Shown here piece after piece: positions 35,710-45,757 of a stretch of 64,000 nt of DNA (positions are counted from its first letter, which is position 1; each line of letters starts with the position of its first letter). The notes under the pieces were generated by a model that saw only the letters and a list, made by a program, of their open reading frames with translations, was not told where the DNA came from and searched no databases. This DNA is from Roseomonas sp. (lineage in GTDB: Bacteria; Pseudomonadota; Alphaproteobacteria; Acetobacterales; Acetobacteraceae): positions 306,052 through 370,051 of the forward strand of contig JAPSLO010000006.1 of the NCBI GenBank assembly GCA_031180725.1. Reading direction: 5' to 3'. Position numbers and translations under genes: made by a program.

Positions 35710-36882
35710 ATGCCCGTCGTCAACCGGATCGCCGCCTTCCAGCCGGAGATGACGGCCTGGCGGCGCGAGATCCACGCTCATCCCGAGCTGGGCTATGAGG
35801 AGCATCGCACCAGCGATCTGGTGGCGAGGCAACTCGCTTCCTGCGGTGTGGAGGTGCATCGCGGCATCGCCGGCACCGGCGTGGTGGGCGTGTTGCGCAG
35901 CGGTAGCAGCGGGCGGGCCATCGGGCTGCGCGCCGATATGGATGCCCTGCCGATGACCGAGGAGACGGGGCTGCCGCATGCTTCCGCCACGCCCGGCAAG
36001 ATGCACGCCTGCGGCCATGACGGCCATACGGCGATGCTGCTGGGTGCGGCGAAATACCTGGCGGACACGCGGAATTTCGACGGCACGGTGGTCTTCATCT
36101 TTCAACCCGCCGAGGAAGGCGGCGCCGGCGGGCGGACCATGGTGCAGGAAGGGCTGTTCACGCGCTTCCCGGTGGATGCCGTATATGCCCTGCACAACGA
36201 CCCCACGCTGAAGCTGGGCGAGGCTTCCGTGGTGGCTGGGCCGGTGCTGGCGGCGGCCGACATGCTGGACATCGCCATCCGCGGCAAGGGCGGGCATGCG
36301 GCGCGGCCGCATCTGGCGCTGGATCCCGTGCTGATCGGCGCGCAGGTGGTGGTGGCATTGCACCACCTGGTCTCGCGTCGCGTGGACCCGCTGGATTCCG
36401 CCGTCATCAGCCTGTGCCAGTTCAATGCGGGCAGCGCCCACAACGTGATTCCTGAAGCCGCGGAGATCCACGGAACGGTGCGCACGCTGCGAGCCGCGAC
36501 GCAGGACACGATGGAGCGGCTGATCACCCAGACAGCGACCGGGATCGGCGCGATGAATGATGCGGAGGTGGTGGTGAACTACCAGCGCGGCTATCCACCC
36601 ACCGTGAACCACGCCGCAGAGACCGAGCGCGCTGCGCTGGCCGCCGCCCGCGTGTTGGGGAAGGAGCATGTGATTCGCGACCGTCCGCCCGGCATGGCGG
36701 GTGAGGATTTCAGCTTCATGCTGTTGGAACGTCCCGGCTGCTTCGTACGCATCGGCCAGGCGGAGGGCAGCCGTGGCGCGGTGCCGGTGCATCATCCCAA
36801 ATACGACTTCAACGACGAGCTGCTGCCGCTGGGTGCGAGCTTCTTCGCGACACTGGTGGAGCAGGAACTGGTGAAGGCCTGA
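35710..36882 (+). CDS. M20-family amidohydrolase (hippurate hydrolase-like)
   Basis: 390 residues. Conserved stretches are EIHAHPELGYEEHRTSDLV, the metal Cys/His site MHACGHDGHTAMLLGAAKYL (about 97-116), FQPAEEGGAGGRTMV with the catalytic Glu, and a late AGEDFSFMLLERPG. These define the M20D group that removes acyl groups from amino acids (hippurate, N-acetyl amino acids, IAA conjugates). The SDR gene begins 5 bases after the stop, so the two form a unit. Confidence 0.93.
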   Translation: MPVVNRIAAFQPEMTAWRREIHAHPELGYEEHRTSDLVARQLASCGVEVHRGIAGTGVVGVLRSGSSGRAIGLRADMDALPMTEETGLPHASATPGKMHACGHDGHTAMLLGAAKYLADTRNFDGTVVFIFQPAEEGGAGGRTMVQEGLFTRFPVDAVYALHNDPTLKLGEASVVAGPVLAAADMLDIAIRGKGGHAARPHLALDPVLIGAQVVVALHHLVSRRVDPLDSAVISLCQFNAGSAHNVIPEAAEIHGTVRTLRAATQDTMERLITQTATGIGAMNDAEVVVNYQRGYPPTVNHAAETERAALAAARVLGKEHVIRDRPPGMAGEDFSFMLLERPGCFVRIGQAEGSRGAVPVHHPKYDFNDELLPLGASFFATLVEQELVKA

Positions 36883-36887
36883 TCCCC

Positions 36888-37676
36888 ATGGACCTGATGC
36901 TCCGCGGCCGTGTGGCCGCCATCACCGGCCCGGCCAAGGGCATGGGTGCCGCCATCACCCGCGCCTTCGCGGCGGAGGGCTGCCGGCTGGTTCTGCTGGG
37001 CCGCGACACCGCCGCCATCCAGCCCGTGGCCGAGGAGGTCGCCGCTTCCACGGAGGTCCTGGTGGTCGGCACCGACATCACCAGCGATGCCGCCTGCTTC
37101 ACCGCGGCCGAGCAGGCGAAAGCCCGCTTCGGCACGGTGGATATCCTGGTGAACGTCGCCGGTGGCTCTGGGCCCATCGGCAAGACGGGCCTGCAGACCA
37201 CCCAGGCCGAGTATGACGACATCATCGAGCTAAACATGCGCGGCTGCTTCAACACCATCCGCGCCTTCGCGCCGATGATGGTGGCGCAGCGCTGGGGCAA
37301 GATCGTGAATGTCGGCGGCACCTTTGGCCTGCGCGGCCGCGCCGGGCGCCTGGCGTATAGTGCCAGCAAATGGGGGTTGCGCGGCATCACCAAGTCCTTC
37401 GCCCTGGAACTCGGCCAGCACAACATCAACGTCAACAACGTCGCCCCCGGCATGGTGGACGGCCCCCGCTTCCGCGAGAAGGTCTGCCGCGAGATGGCGC
37501 AGCGCCTGGGCATCACCGAGGAGGAGGCCGCGCGCCGCCACGCCGCGGATTATGCGCTGGGCCGCATCACCACGGATGCGGATGTGGCGAATGCCTGCCT
37601 GTTCATGGCCAGCGATGTCTCGCGCCAACTGACCGGCGTGGACCTGCCGGTGGATGGAGGCTGGGCAGCGCTGTAG
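36888..37676 (+). CDS. SDR-family NAD(P)-dependent oxidoreductase
   Basis: 262 residues of classical SDR type. The cofactor motif is ITGPAKGMGAAITRAF, where most have G-x3-G-x-G, NVAGGSGPIG replaces NNAG, and the catalytic Tyr-Lys is AYSASKWGLRG (about 155-165). PVDGGWAAL ends the protein. Close in pattern to 3-oxoacyl-ACP reductase FabG-type proteins, but substrate unknown. It follows the M20 hydrolase in a probable two-gene operon and is convergent with ilvA. Confidence 0.9.
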   Translation: MDLMLRGRVAAITGPAKGMGAAITRAFAAEGCRLVLLGRDTAAIQPVAEEVAASTEVLVVGTDITSDAACFTAAEQAKARFGTVDILVNVAGGSGPIGKTGLQTTQAEYDDIIELNMRGCFNTIRAFAPMMVAQRWGKIVNVGGTFGLRGRAGRLAYSASKWGLRGITKSFALELGQHNINVNNVAPGMVDGPRFREKVCREMAQRLGITEEEAARRHAADYALGRITTDADVANACLFMASDVSRQLTGVDLPVDGGWAAL

Positions 37677-37744
37677 CCCGAGCGACGGAACTTCGTATGC
37701 GATGGCGGTCCGCCGCGCTTCGGGCGGACCGATTGCCTGGGGTT

Positions 37745-38995
37745 TTAGCCCCGCCTTACCACGTAGTTGCCGGCGCGGAGCGCGGCGATGATGGCGTTGC
37801 CTTGCGCGGCATCCCGCACTTCCACCATCAGGTGCAATTCCGTGCTCTGGACCGTCGGCGCGCCGAAGAGCTGCTGGTGCTGCACCTCGATCACGTTGCC
37901 ACCCAGCGCAGAGATGCGCCCCGCGATATCGGCCAGCATGCCGGGACGGTCGGGGATGTCGAAGTGCAGCCGCAGGATGCGGCCGTCGCGCAGAAGCTGG
38001 CGCAGCAGCACATTGGACAGCGCGCGCGCATCGATATTGCCGCCACAGACGGGAATGCCCACACTGCGGCCGGCGAAGCGCTCGGGGTAGGCGAGCACGG
38101 CGGCCAGGCCGGCGGCGCCGGCGCCCTCGGCCACCAGCTTTGCGCCTTCCGCCAGCAGGGCGATGGCTTCCTCCACCGCGCGCTCCGGCACCACCAGCAC
38201 CTCGACGCCCATCTTGCGGATCAGCGCCAGGGGAAGTTCGCCCACATCCCGCACGGCAATACCTTCCGCGACTGTCGGGCCGCCGACGGAGACAGGCTGG
38301 CCCTTCAGCCGCTGCGCCATGGCGGGGTAGCCTTCCACCTCCACGCCGAAGACCAGGGCGCCGGGCTTCATCTCCAGTGCTGCCGTGGCGCAGCCGGCCA
38401 GCAGGCCGCCGCCGCCGACGGGCACCGAGAGCGTGTCGATCGCCGGGAAATCCTCCAGCATCTCCAGCGCGGCGGTGCCCTGGCCGGCGATGACGCCGGG
38501 ATCGTCATAAGGGTGGATGAAGGTCAGCCCTTCCCGCAGCGCCAGGTCATGGGCATGGGCGGCCGCCTCGGCCAGCGTCTCTCCATGCAGAACCACCTTC
38601 GCACCCCAGCCTTCGGTGCGCGTCACCTTCGTGGCGGGGGTGAAGCGGGGCATCACGATTGTCGCGCTGATGCCTGCCAGCGCGGCGTGGCGTGCCACGG
38701 CCTGGGCATGGTTGCCAGCGGACATGGCGATCACCCCGGCCTCACGCTCGGGCGGGCTGAGCAGGGCGATGCGGTTGGCGGCACCACGTTCCTTGAAGGC
38801 GCCGGTGGCCTGCAGGTTGTCCAGCTTCAGGTGGATGGTCGCGCCCGTGGCGCGGCTCAGCGCATCCGAACGGATGGTCGGCGTGCGCAGCACTGCGCCG
38901 GCGATGCGGCCGGCGGCGGCGCGGATCTCGGTCAGGGAAACGACGGGCGGGGCGGCGGCCTCCAAGGAGAGGGTTTCACCGCGGAGAGGCGACAT
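37745..38995 (-). CDS. ilvA: Threonine ammonia-lyase with C-terminal ACT domain
   Basis: 416 residues. The PLP Lys lies in ATGAFKERGAANRI (about 63), phosphate loop VPVGGGGLLAGCATA (about 190). From about 335 an ACT domain (RLHFDIPDRPGMLADIAGRISAL) provides feedback control. It deaminates threonine to 2-oxobutyrate for isoleucine synthesis. The short single-ACT form is common in alphaproteobacteria; a purely degradative role cannot be excluded. greA lies 75 bases upstream on the same strand. Confidence 0.92.
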   Translation of the reverse strand: MSPLRGETLSLEAAAPPVVSLTEIRAAAGRIAGAVLRTPTIRSDALSRATGATIHLKLDNLQATGAFKERGAANRIALLSPPEREAGVIAMSAGNHAQAVARHAALAGISATIVMPRFTPATKVTRTEGWGAKVVLHGETLAEAAAHAHDLALREGLTFIHPYDDPGVIAGQGTAALEMLEDFPAIDTLSVPVGGGGLLAGCATAALEMKPGALVFGVEVEGYPAMAQRLKGQPVSVGGPTVAEGIAVRDVGELPLALIRKMGVEVLVVPERAVEEAIALLAEGAKLVAEGAGAAGLAAVLAYPERFAGRSVGIPVCGGNIDARALSNVLLRQLLRDGRILRLHFDIPDRPGMLADIAGRISALGGNVIEVQHQQLFGAPTVQSTELHLMVEVRDAAQGNAIIAALRAGNYVVRRG

Positions 38996-39070
38996 GAGGC
39001 AAGGTCTTTCTGCGCAGGGGAGTGGTCCCGTTCCCCGCCCGGGCTGGCCGGGCGAGCAACATGCCCCGCT

Positions 39071-39544
39071 TCAGGAGAAGCGGACCGCGGCGATCTCGTA
39101 GACGCGGGAGCCACCGGGGGCCGGCACTTCCACGCTGTCGCCCACCTTCTTGCCAATCAGTGCCTTCGCCAGAGGCGAGGAAATGGAGATGGAACCCGCT
39201 TTCATGTCCGCTTCGTACTGGCCGACGATGCGGTAGGTGGTCTCCTTCTCGGTCTCCTCGTCGACCACGGTCACATGGGCGCCGAAGCGGACCTGGTTGC
39301 CGGACAGCTTGGAGGTGTCGATCACCTCAGCCGAGGGGATGATCGACTCCAGCTCGGCGATCCGCCCTTCAATGAAGGACTGGCGTTCCCGGGCGGCGTG
39401 GTATTCCGCGTTCTCGGAGAGGTCGCCATGGGCGCGAGCTTCCGCGATGGCGCGGATCACTGCCGGGCGTTCCTCGGTCTTCAGCTGCCGCAGTTCCTCC
39501 TGAAGGCGATTGAGGCCTTCCGCGGTCATGGGGAACTTCTGCAC
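39071..39544 (-). CDS. greA: Transcription elongation factor GreA
   Basis: 157 residues from a GTG start with GGAGGA upstream; the start [18 protein letters not shown] is typical of alphaproteobacterial GreA. The N-terminal coiled coil carries the acidic tip [20 protein letters not shown] that enters the RNA polymerase secondary channel to rescue backtracked complexes. The C-terminal FKBP-like domain is complete ([18 protein letters not shown]). It lies 123 bases downstream of carB on the same strand. Confidence 0.96.
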   Translation of the reverse strand: MQKFPMTAEGLNRLQEELRQLKTEERPAVIRAIAEARAHGDLSENAEYHAARERQSFIEGRIAELESIIPSAEVIDTSKLSGNQVRFGAHVTVVDEETEKETTYRIVGQYEADMKAGSISISSPLAKALIGKKVGDSVEVPAPGGSRVYEIAAVRFS

Positions 39545-39667
39545 GTCGCGTCATCCTCCGGACGGCCCGCCGGGGCCGGTCCCTTGATCCTGCACCAACC
39601 GGCGGGGAATAGAAGCAGAGAGGGCGGGGGAGGGGAGGTAATTTCCCCTGCTCCGCCGCCCACTCGG

Positions 39668-42600
39668 TCAGAATGATCGCCCAAAGTAGGCTTGGAGAGG
39701 GGCAACATCAAGGGTTCCGCCCTTCAAGGCCGCGATGGCGTGGACCGCCGCCCGGGCACCGGACATGGTGGTGTAGTGCGGCACCCCATGGGTCAAGGCG
39801 CTGCGCCGGATGTCGAAACTGTCCGAAACGGACTGTCCGCCGGAGGTGGTGTTGATGACCAGCTGGATGGCGTCCGACTTGATCGCATCCACGCAATGCG
39901 GCCGGCCTTCCAGCACCTTGTTCACTACCGTTGCGTCCAGCCCGGCCTCCCTCAGCCGGGCGGCGGTGCCGCGCGTGGCGCTGATCCTGAAGCCCATCTC
40001 GATCAGGCGCCTGGCCAAGGTGATGGCCGCTGCCTTGTCGGAATCCTTCACCGAGATGAAGGCCACCCCCGCTTCCGGCAGCTTCACGCCGGCGCCGAGC
40101 TGGGACTTCAGAAAGGCGCGTTCGAAGCTGCTGTCCAGGCCCATCACCTCGCCGGTGGACTTCATCTCCGGCCCCAGCAGCACATCCACGCCGGGGAAAC
40201 GGTTGAAGGGGAAGACAGCTTCCTTCACCGCGACGTGGCGGCTTATGGCGGCATCGTCCAGCGCGAATTCCTTCAGCCGGGCGCCGGCCATCACCCGCGC
40301 GCCGATCTTTGCCACCGGCACGCCGGTGGCCTTGGCCACGAAGGGCACGGTGCGGCTGGCGCGCGGATTGACCTCCAGCACATACACCTCGCCGTCCTTC
40401 ACGGCGTACTGCACGTTCATCAGGCCCCTCACCTTGAGGGCCTTGGCCATCGCTTCCGTCTCCGCCTTCAGCTCCGTGATCAGCGCCGGGGGCAGGGAGT
40501 AGGGCGGCAGGGAGCAGGCACTGTCGCCGGAATGGATGCCGGCTTCCTCGATGTGCTCCATCACGCCGGCGACATAGACCTCGCCCGCCTCATCGGCGAT
40601 GCAGTCCACATCCACCTCGATGGCATCCACCAGGTATTTGTCCACCAGGATCGGGTTGTCGCCCGAGACCTTCACCGCTTCGGCACCGAAGCGGCGGAGT
40701 TGCTCGCGGTTGTGGCAGATCTCCATGGCGCGGCCGCCCAGCACATAGCTGGGGCGGACGACGACGGGGTAGCCGATGCGCTCCGCCTCGCGCTCCGCCT
40801 CATCCAGGTCGCGCGCGGTGCCGTTGGCCGGCTGCTTCAGGCCCAGGCCCTTCAGCAGCTGCTGGAAGCGCTCGCGGTCCTCCGCGATGTCGATGCTGTC
40901 GGAGGAGGTGCCAAGGATCGGGATGCCCGCCTTGTTCAGCGCCTGGGAGAGCTTGAGCGGCGTCTGCCCGCCATACTGCACTATGCAGCCCAGCACCTCG
41001 CCGTTCTCCATCTCCTTGCGGACCAGGGCGATGACGTCCTCGGCGGTCAGCGGCTCGAAATAGAGGCGATCGGAGGTGTCGTAGTCGGTGGAGACCGTCT
41101 CCGGGTTGCAGTTGACCATGATGGTCTCGAAGCCGGCCTCGCGCAGTGCATAGGCAGCGTGGACGCAGCAATAGTCGAATTCGATGCCTTGCCCGATGCG
41201 GTTGGGCCCACCGCCGAGAATCACGATCTTCTTCCGATCGGTCGGCCGGGATTCACAGACGGGCGTGCCGAAGCCGCCTTCGTAGGTGGAGTACATGTAC
41301 GGCGTGTCGGAGGCGAATTCCGCCGCGCAGGTGTCGATGCGCTTGAACACCGGCGTGACGCCCAGCGCCTGGCGCGCTTCCGCCACATTCGCTTCCGTGC
41401 TGCCCACCAGCTTCGCCAGTCGGCGGTCGGAAAAGCCGAGCGCCTTCAGCGCCCGAAATGCCTGCGCGGTCTTGGGCAGGCCCTCGGCCTTCACTTTCGC
41501 CTCAGCCTGCACAATGCGGTCGATCTCGCGGATGAACCAGGGATCGAACTTGCAGGCCTCATGGATCTCCTCCACCGACATGCCGGCGCGTAGCGCCTGC
41601 GCGACGACGAGGCTGCGGTCCGGCTTCGGCGTGGCCAGCGCGGTACGCAGCGCGGTGTGGTCGGTGATGTCGATCTCATCCAGGCCGGAAAGGCCGGTCT
41701 CCAGCCCACGCAGACCCTTTTGCAGGGCTTCCGCGAAGGAGCGGCCTATGGCCATGGTCTCGCCCACCGACTTCATGCTGGTGGTCAGCGTGGCGGGTGT
41801 GCCGGGGAACTTCTCGAAGGTGAAGCGGGGGATCTTCACCACGACATAGTCGATGGTGGGCTCGAAGCTGGCGGGCGTGACCTTGGTGATGTCGTTCGCC
41901 AGCTCATCCAGCGTGTAGCCGACGGCGAGCTTCGCCGCGACCTTGGCGATCGGGAAGCCCGTAGCCTTTGACGCCAGCGCGGAGGAGCGGGAGACGCGCG
42001 GGTTCATTTCAATGATAACCATGCGGCCATCCGCCGGATTAATGCCGAACTGCACATTCGACCCGCCGGTATCCACGCCGATCTCACGCAGGCAGGCGAT
42101 GGAGGCATCGCGCATGCGCTGATATTCCTTGTCGGTCAGCGTCAGCGCGGGGGCGATGGTGACGCTGTCGCCCGTATGGACGCCCATCGGATCCAGATTC
42201 TCGATGGAGCAGACGATGATGCAGTTGTCCGCCCTGTCGCGGACCACTTCCATCTCGAATTCCTTCCAGCCGAGCACGCTCTCCTCCACCAGCACCTCGG
42301 TGGTCATGGAGGCGGCAAGGCCGGCCGAGACGATCTGCTCGAACTCCTCGCGATTATAGGCAATGCCGCCGCCGGTGCCGCCGAGGGTGAAGCTCGGGCG
42401 GATGACGCAGGGCAAGCCGACATGCTCCAGCGCAGCCTGGGCCTCGGCCATGCTGTGGGCAATGGCGCTGCGCGGGCTTTCGATGCCGATCTTCGACATG
42501 GCGTCGCGGAACTTCAGCCGGTCCTCGGCCTTGTCGATCACCTCGGCCTTCGCGCCGATCAGCTCGCAGCCGTACTTCTTCAGGACACCGGCGGCATCCA

Positions 42601-42904
42601 GCTTCAGCGCAGTGTTCAACGCGGTCTGGCCACCCATGGTGGGCAGCAGCGCATCCGGGCGTTCCTTGGCGATGATCTTCTCGACCATCTCCGGCGTGAT
42701 GGGCTCGATGTAGGTGGCGTCCGCCAGGCCGGGATCGGTCATGATCGTGGCCGGATTGGAATTCACCAGGATCACGCGATAGCCCTCGGCGCGCAGCGCC
42801 TTGCAGGCCTGGGCACCGGAATAGTCGAACTCGGCCGCCTGGCCGATGACGATCGGGCCGGCGCCGAGGATAAGGATGGAGTTGATGTCGGTGCGCTTCG
42901 GCAT
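39668..42904 (-). CDS. carB: Carbamoyl-phosphate synthase large subunit
   Basis: 1078 residues, full length. It combines ammonia from CarA, bicarbonate and two ATP to make carbamoyl phosphate for pyrimidines and arginine. It begins [22 protein letters not shown]; the two ATP-grasp halves start near 1 and 555 ([20 protein letters not shown]); [17 protein letters not shown] and [17 protein letters not shown] are the paired metal sites. The C-terminal MGS-like allosteric domain starts near 940. carA is about 2.85 kb upstream with six other genes between. Confidence 0.98.
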   Translation of the reverse strand: MPKRTDINSILILGAGPIVIGQAAEFDYSGAQACKALRAEGYRVILVNSNPATIMTDPGLADATYIEPITPEMVEKIIAKERPDALLPTMGGQTALNTALKLDAAGVLKKYGCELIGAKAEVIDKAEDRLKFRDAMSKIGIESPRSAIAHSMAEAQAALEHVGLPCVIRPSFTLGGTGGGIAYNREEFEQIVSAGLAASMTTEVLVEESVLGWKEFEMEVVRDRADNCIIVCSIENLDPMGVHTGDSVTIAPALTLTDKEYQRMRDASIACLREIGVDTGGSNVQFGINPADGRMVIIEMNPRVSRSSALASKATGFPIAKVAAKLAVGYTLDELANDITKVTPASFEPTIDYVVVKIPRFTFEKFPGTPATLTTSMKSVGETMAIGRSFAEALQKGLRGLETGLSGLDEIDITDHTALRTALATPKPDRSLVVAQALRAGMSVEEIHEACKFDPWFIREIDRIVQAEAKVKAEGLPKTAQAFRALKALGFSDRRLAKLVGSTEANVAEARQALGVTPVFKRIDTCAAEFASDTPYMYSTYEGGFGTPVCESRPTDRKKIVILGGGPNRIGQGIEFDYCCVHAAYALREAGFETIMVNCNPETVSTDYDTSDRLYFEPLTAEDVIALVRKEMENGEVLGCIVQYGGQTPLKLSQALNKAGIPILGTSSDSIDIAEDRERFQQLLKGLGLKQPANGTARDLDEAEREAERIGYPVVVRPSYVLGGRAMEICHNREQLRRFGAEAVKVSGDNPILVDKYLVDAIEVDVDCIADEAGEVYVAGVMEHIEEAGIHSGDSACSLPPYSLPPALITELKAETEAMAKALKVRGLMNVQYAVKDGEVYVLEVNPRASRTVPFVAKATGVPVAKIGARVMAGARLKEFALDDAAISRHVAVKEAVFPFNRFPGVDVLLGPEMKSTGEVMGLDSSFERAFLKSQLGAGVKLPEAGVAFISVKDSDKAAAITLARRLIEMGFRISATRGTAARLREAGLDATVVNKVLEGRPHCVDAIKSDAIQLVINTTSGGQSVSDSFDIRRSALTHGVPHYTTMSGARAAVHAIAALKGGTLDVAPLQAYFGRSF

Positions 42905-42910
42905 CTCGGG

Positions 42911-43210
42911 TCAGGCCTTGGTCTTCTTGTTGCGTTCGAGCAGGAGCAGCACGGGCAGAGCCACGAGCTGCAGCAGCAGGGTGAAGCCCAGCGTGAAGGC
43001 GGCGACTTCGCGGTCGCGCAGGGCATAGGTGGCATAGGCAGCGGCCAGCCCGGCCAGACCAAGCGCCGCCAGCACGGCCAGTGCCCCCCGGCGGATGGTC
43101 GGCAGCCCGGCGGCCAGGCGCCACAGCAGCGGTGTGCCGAGCAGCGCGCAGACGGCACCGATGCCGAGCGCGGTGAACAGGCCGGTGAAGTCGATGGCGA
43201 TGTCACTCAT
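42911..43210 (-). CDS. Small three-span membrane protein (mini-TM 3)
   Basis: 99 residues from the ATG at 43210 (MSDIAIDFTGLF). Three hydrophobic spans: LFTALGIGAVCALLGTPL, LAVLAALGLAGLAAAYATY and LGFTLLLQLVALPVLLLL, with a basic end NKKTKA. Family not recognised. The start overlaps the stop of the preceding small gene as ATGA. It ends 6 bases before carB, so it is in the carA-carB transcript path. Confidence 0.7.
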   Translation of the reverse strand: MSDIAIDFTGLFTALGIGAVCALLGTPLLWRLAAGLPTIRRGALAVLAALGLAGLAAAYATYALRDREVAAFTLGFTLLLQLVALPVLLLLERNKKTKA

Positions 43211-43464
43211 GCCGCGCCTGCCTGCCGGTGGGCCGACCACAGGAGCAGCGGCAAGAGCAGCAGATGCGGCACGCCCCAGAAGGCGAGCGCCAGCCGCCAG
43301 GAGTCGGCAATCAGCAACGTTGTCACGCCGTGCACGGCAGCCGAGATAGCAAAGGCCGTCAGTGCCGCGCGCATGGGCGCGAATATCTTGCGCAGGCTGC
43401 TCGCCAGCACGAAGAGCACCAGGCCTGAATAGGCCAACGCAAAAAGGCCGAGGGCGATTTCCAT
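43207..43464 (-). CDS. Small three-span membrane protein (mini-TM 2)
   Basis: 85 residues from the ATG at 43464 (MEIALGLFALAYSG). Hydrophobic spans are ALGLFALAYSGLVLFVLAS, LTAFAISAAVHGVTTLLIA and LALAFWGVPHLLLLPLLL; between the first two a short basic loop (RKIFAPMR) suggests a cytoplasmic turn. Not recognised. It overlaps the next gene by 4 bases and begins one base after the previous stop. Confidence 0.7.
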   Translation of the reverse strand: MEIALGLFALAYSGLVLFVLASSLRKIFAPMRAALTAFAISAAVHGVTTLLIADSWRLALAFWGVPHLLLLPLLLWSAHRQAGAA

Positions 43465-43465
43465 C

Positions 43466-43708
43466 TCAGCCGCGCCCCAGCACCGGCCAGAGCAGGCCGA
43501 AGAGCAGCAGGTGCACGCCCATCCACAGCCCGGCCGCCACCAGCCGGCCCTCTGCATGGTCTTCGCCGGCCACCACGACAAGGCCAAGCAGCAGCGCCGA
43601 GGCCCCCACACCGCCAGCCCAGGCGCGCGGCCGCACCCACCCGGCGCGGCGCAGCAGGAACCAGCCGAGCAGCGAAACGGGCAGGGCGAGCAGCAGCAGC
43701 CGGATCAC
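43466..43708 (-). CDS. Small three-span membrane protein (mini-TM 1)
   Basis: 80 residues from a GTG at 43708 overlapping the LysE stop as GTGA. Spans are RLLLLALPVSLLGWFLLRR, GGVGASALLLGLVVVAG and AAGLWMGVHLLLFGLLWPVL. No upstream ATG in this frame gives a hydrophobic, gene-like start; the longer open frame to 44074 lies over the LysE gene and is spurious. Not recognised; size and layout resemble its two neighbours. Confidence 0.65.
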   Translation of the reverse strand: MIRLLLLALPVSLLGWFLLRRAGWVRPRAWAGGVGASALLLGLVVVAGEDHAEGRLVAAGLWMGVHLLLFGLLWPVLGRG

Positions 43709-44337
43709 GCGCGGCTCTCCGCCGCCAGTTTGACTGCCAGCAGCGCCAGCGCCGCGCCCAGGACCCAGCGCTGCACTGCCATCCAGAGCGGCTTGGTCGA
43801 AAGAAAGCGCGCCGTGCCGGCGGCGCCCCAGACCAGCAACGCATCCCAAGCCGCGCAGACCGCGATCTGCAGCGCGCCCAGCACCGCGGCCTGCAGGAAC
43901 AGGCTGCCGCGTTCCGGATCCAGGAAGGGCGGCAGCACTGCCATGTAGAACAGCGCCACCTTCGGGTTCAGCGCCGCTGTCGCGAAGCCCACGCCGAACA
44001 GGCGCGCCGCAGGCTCTCGCGGCATCGGTCGCGGCGCGAAGATTGGCTGTCCGCCCGGTCGCACGCATTGCCACGCCAGGAACAGCAAATAAGCCGCCCC
44101 CCCCAGCCGCAGTGCGTCCCAGGCATAGGGGATGGCGAGCAGCGCCGCGGTGATGCCCCCCGCCGCGCAGAGCATGATGGCCAGCGACCCCGCTTGGCAG
44201 CCCAGCAGCGAGACCATGCCCGCAACCGTGCCCTGCGCCAGCGAGCGGGAGACGAGATAGAGCATGTTCGGCCCCGGCGTGATCGCCAGACCCAGCGAGA
44301 GTGCCGCGAAGACCAGAAGCGTGTCGCCGGAGGGCAT
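43705..44337 (-). CDS. LysE-family amino acid exporter, copy 2
   Basis: 210 residues with about six hydrophobic spans. The family motif is LAITPGPNMLYLVSRSLAQG near the N-terminus and ALNPKVALFYMAVLPPF near 122. LysE/RhtB proteins export amino acids or homoserine lactones. The ATG at 44337 overlaps the stop of copy 1 (TGATG), and its own stop overlaps the first mini-TM gene, so translation is coupled along the row. Confidence 0.92.
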   Translation of the reverse strand: MPSGDTLLVFAALSLGLAITPGPNMLYLVSRSLAQGTVAGMVSLLGCQAGSLAIMLCAAGGITAALLAIPYAWDALRLGGAAYLLFLAWQCVRPGGQPIFAPRPMPREPAARLFGVGFATAALNPKVALFYMAVLPPFLDPERGSLFLQAAVLGALQIAVCAAWDALLVWGAAGTARFLSTKPLWMAVQRWVLGAALALLAVKLAAESRA

Positions 44338-44966
44338 CAGCGCCGCCCGTCCAGCGCCATGCGTAGCGCCAGACTGCCCAGGACGGTCGCCATCAGCCAA
44401 CGTTGCACGCGCTGCCACAGGGGCCGCCCGGCCAGGAAGACCGCGACCGCGCCTGCCGCCACCACGATGACCGCGTTCACGGTCGTGCTCACGGCGATCT
44501 GCGTGGCCCCCAGCACAAGGCTCTGCGCCAGCACTGACCCGGCGGCCGGATCGATGAATTGCGGCAGCAGCGAAAGGTAGAGTGCGGCGATCTTTGGGTT
44601 CAGGAGGTTGGTCAGAAGCCCCATAGCAAAGAGTTGGCGCGCGCCATGCGCGGGCAGGGCGCGCGGCGCGAAGGGCGCCACCCTGCCGGTCGCTGCCTGC
44701 CAGGCCAGCCATGCCAGATAGACTGCGCCCGCCAGCCGCAGCGCGTCATAGGCATAGGGCACGGCCATCACCAGCGCCGTGATGCCGAAGGCGGCACAGA
44801 GCATGTAGATCATGAAGCCCAGCACCACGCCGGCCAGTGAGATGAAACCCGCCGCCCGTCCTTGCGCGATGCTGCGGCTGATCAAGTAGACCATGTTCGG
44901 GCCGGGCGTGAGCACCATGCCAAGCGCGACCAGCGCGAAGACGGCCAGCGTGTCGGCGGCAGGCAT
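44337..44966 (-). CDS. LysE-family amino acid exporter, copy 1
   Basis: 209 residues, the paralogue of the gene after it. Motifs: MVLTPGPNMVYLISRSIAQG, LTNLLNPKIAALYLSLLPQF. The two differ at many positions, so the duplication is old. It begins 3 bases after the stop of the SDR gene upstream. Substrate unknown. Confidence 0.92.
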   Translation of the reverse strand: MPAADTLAVFALVALGMVLTPGPNMVYLISRSIAQGRAAGFISLAGVVLGFMIYMLCAAFGITALVMAVPYAYDALRLAGAVYLAWLAWQAATGRVAPFAPRALPAHGARQLFAMGLLTNLLNPKIAALYLSLLPQFIDPAAGSVLAQSLVLGATQIAVSTTVNAVIVVAAGAVAVFLAGRPLWQRVQRWLMATVLGSLALRMALDGRR

Positions 44967-44969
44967 GGC

Positions 44970-45728
44970 TCAGCCCTGGGTGGAAAAGCCGCCATCCACG
45001 GGGATGGCGGTGCCGGTGATGAAGGCCGCGGCATCGGAGGCCAGGAAGGCCGCGATGCCCGCGAAATCCGAAGGGTCGCCCCAGCGCTTGGCTGGCGTAC
45101 GGGCCAGCACGCTGTCATGCAGCGTCGGCACGTCCTTCCGCGCCCCGCGCGTCAGGGCGGTGTCGATCCAGCCGGGCAGGATGGCATTGGCGGTGATGCC
45201 ATCGGCCGCCCAGGCGCTCGCCAAGCTCTTCGTATACTGCACCACCGCGCCCTTGCTGGCGCCATAGGCGGGCGAGAAAGGCACGCCGAAGATGGACAGC
45301 ATCGAGCCGATATTGATGACACGCCCGCGCCCGGACTCCTTCAGCGCCGGATAGGCGGCCCGCGTCAGGCGCATCAGGCTGGTCAGGTTGGTGTTCAGCA
45401 CCGTTGCCCATTCCTCGTCGGTGACGAGTTCCGGCCGCTTGCGGATATTGGTGCCGGCATTGTTGACCAGGATGTCCAGTCGCCCGGCCAGCGCCAGCAC
45501 ATCTGCCACCAGCTTCGGCGGCGCGGCGGGATCCAGCAGGTCGGCGGGGAAGGCAGCGGCCTGCGGGCCAAGCTCGGCCATCGCCGCCGCGTTCTTCGCC
45601 GTGTCGCGGCCGGTGATCACCACCCGCGCACCGCAGGCGGCCAGGCCCTTCGCCATGCCGAGCCCGATGCCGCCATTGCCGCCGGTGACGAGCGCAACGC
45701 GCCCGGTCAGGTCGAACATCCTCGTCAT
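44970..45728 (-). CDS. SDR-family oxidoreductase (KduD/gluconate dehydrogenase-like)
   Basis: 252 residues. GGNGGIGLGMAKGLAACGA is the cofactor site, NNAGTNIRKRPELVTDEEW the catalytic Asn region, AYGASKGAVVQYTKSLA the Tyr-Lys pair (about 151-155) and PVDGGFSTQG the end. The NIRKRPEL block resembles 2-deoxy-D-gluconate or gluconate 5-dehydrogenases. It follows carA by 29 bases and heads the LysE and mini-TM row. Confidence 0.9.
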   Translation of the reverse strand: MTRMFDLTGRVALVTGGNGGIGLGMAKGLAACGARVVITGRDTAKNAAAMAELGPQAAAFPADLLDPAAPPKLVADVLALAGRLDILVNNAGTNIRKRPELVTDEEWATVLNTNLTSLMRLTRAAYPALKESGRGRVINIGSMLSIFGVPFSPAYGASKGAVVQYTKSLASAWAADGITANAILPGWIDTALTRGARKDVPTLHDSVLARTPAKRWGDPSDFAGIAAFLASDAAAFITGTAIPVDGGFSTQG

Positions 45729-45757
45729 CGGGTTTCCTCCGGCTCTGCGCCCGGGGC

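Noticed and set aside
37370..39676. 768-codon plus-strand frame over the SDR end, ilvA and greA
   Set aside because: It crosses three supported genes on other frames or strands and has low-complexity shadow composition.
39692..41593. Long open frame (633 codons) antisense to carB
   Set aside because: carB is unmistakable; the reverse frame has His/Gln/Gly-rich shadow composition with no family resemblance, a usual effect of high GC.
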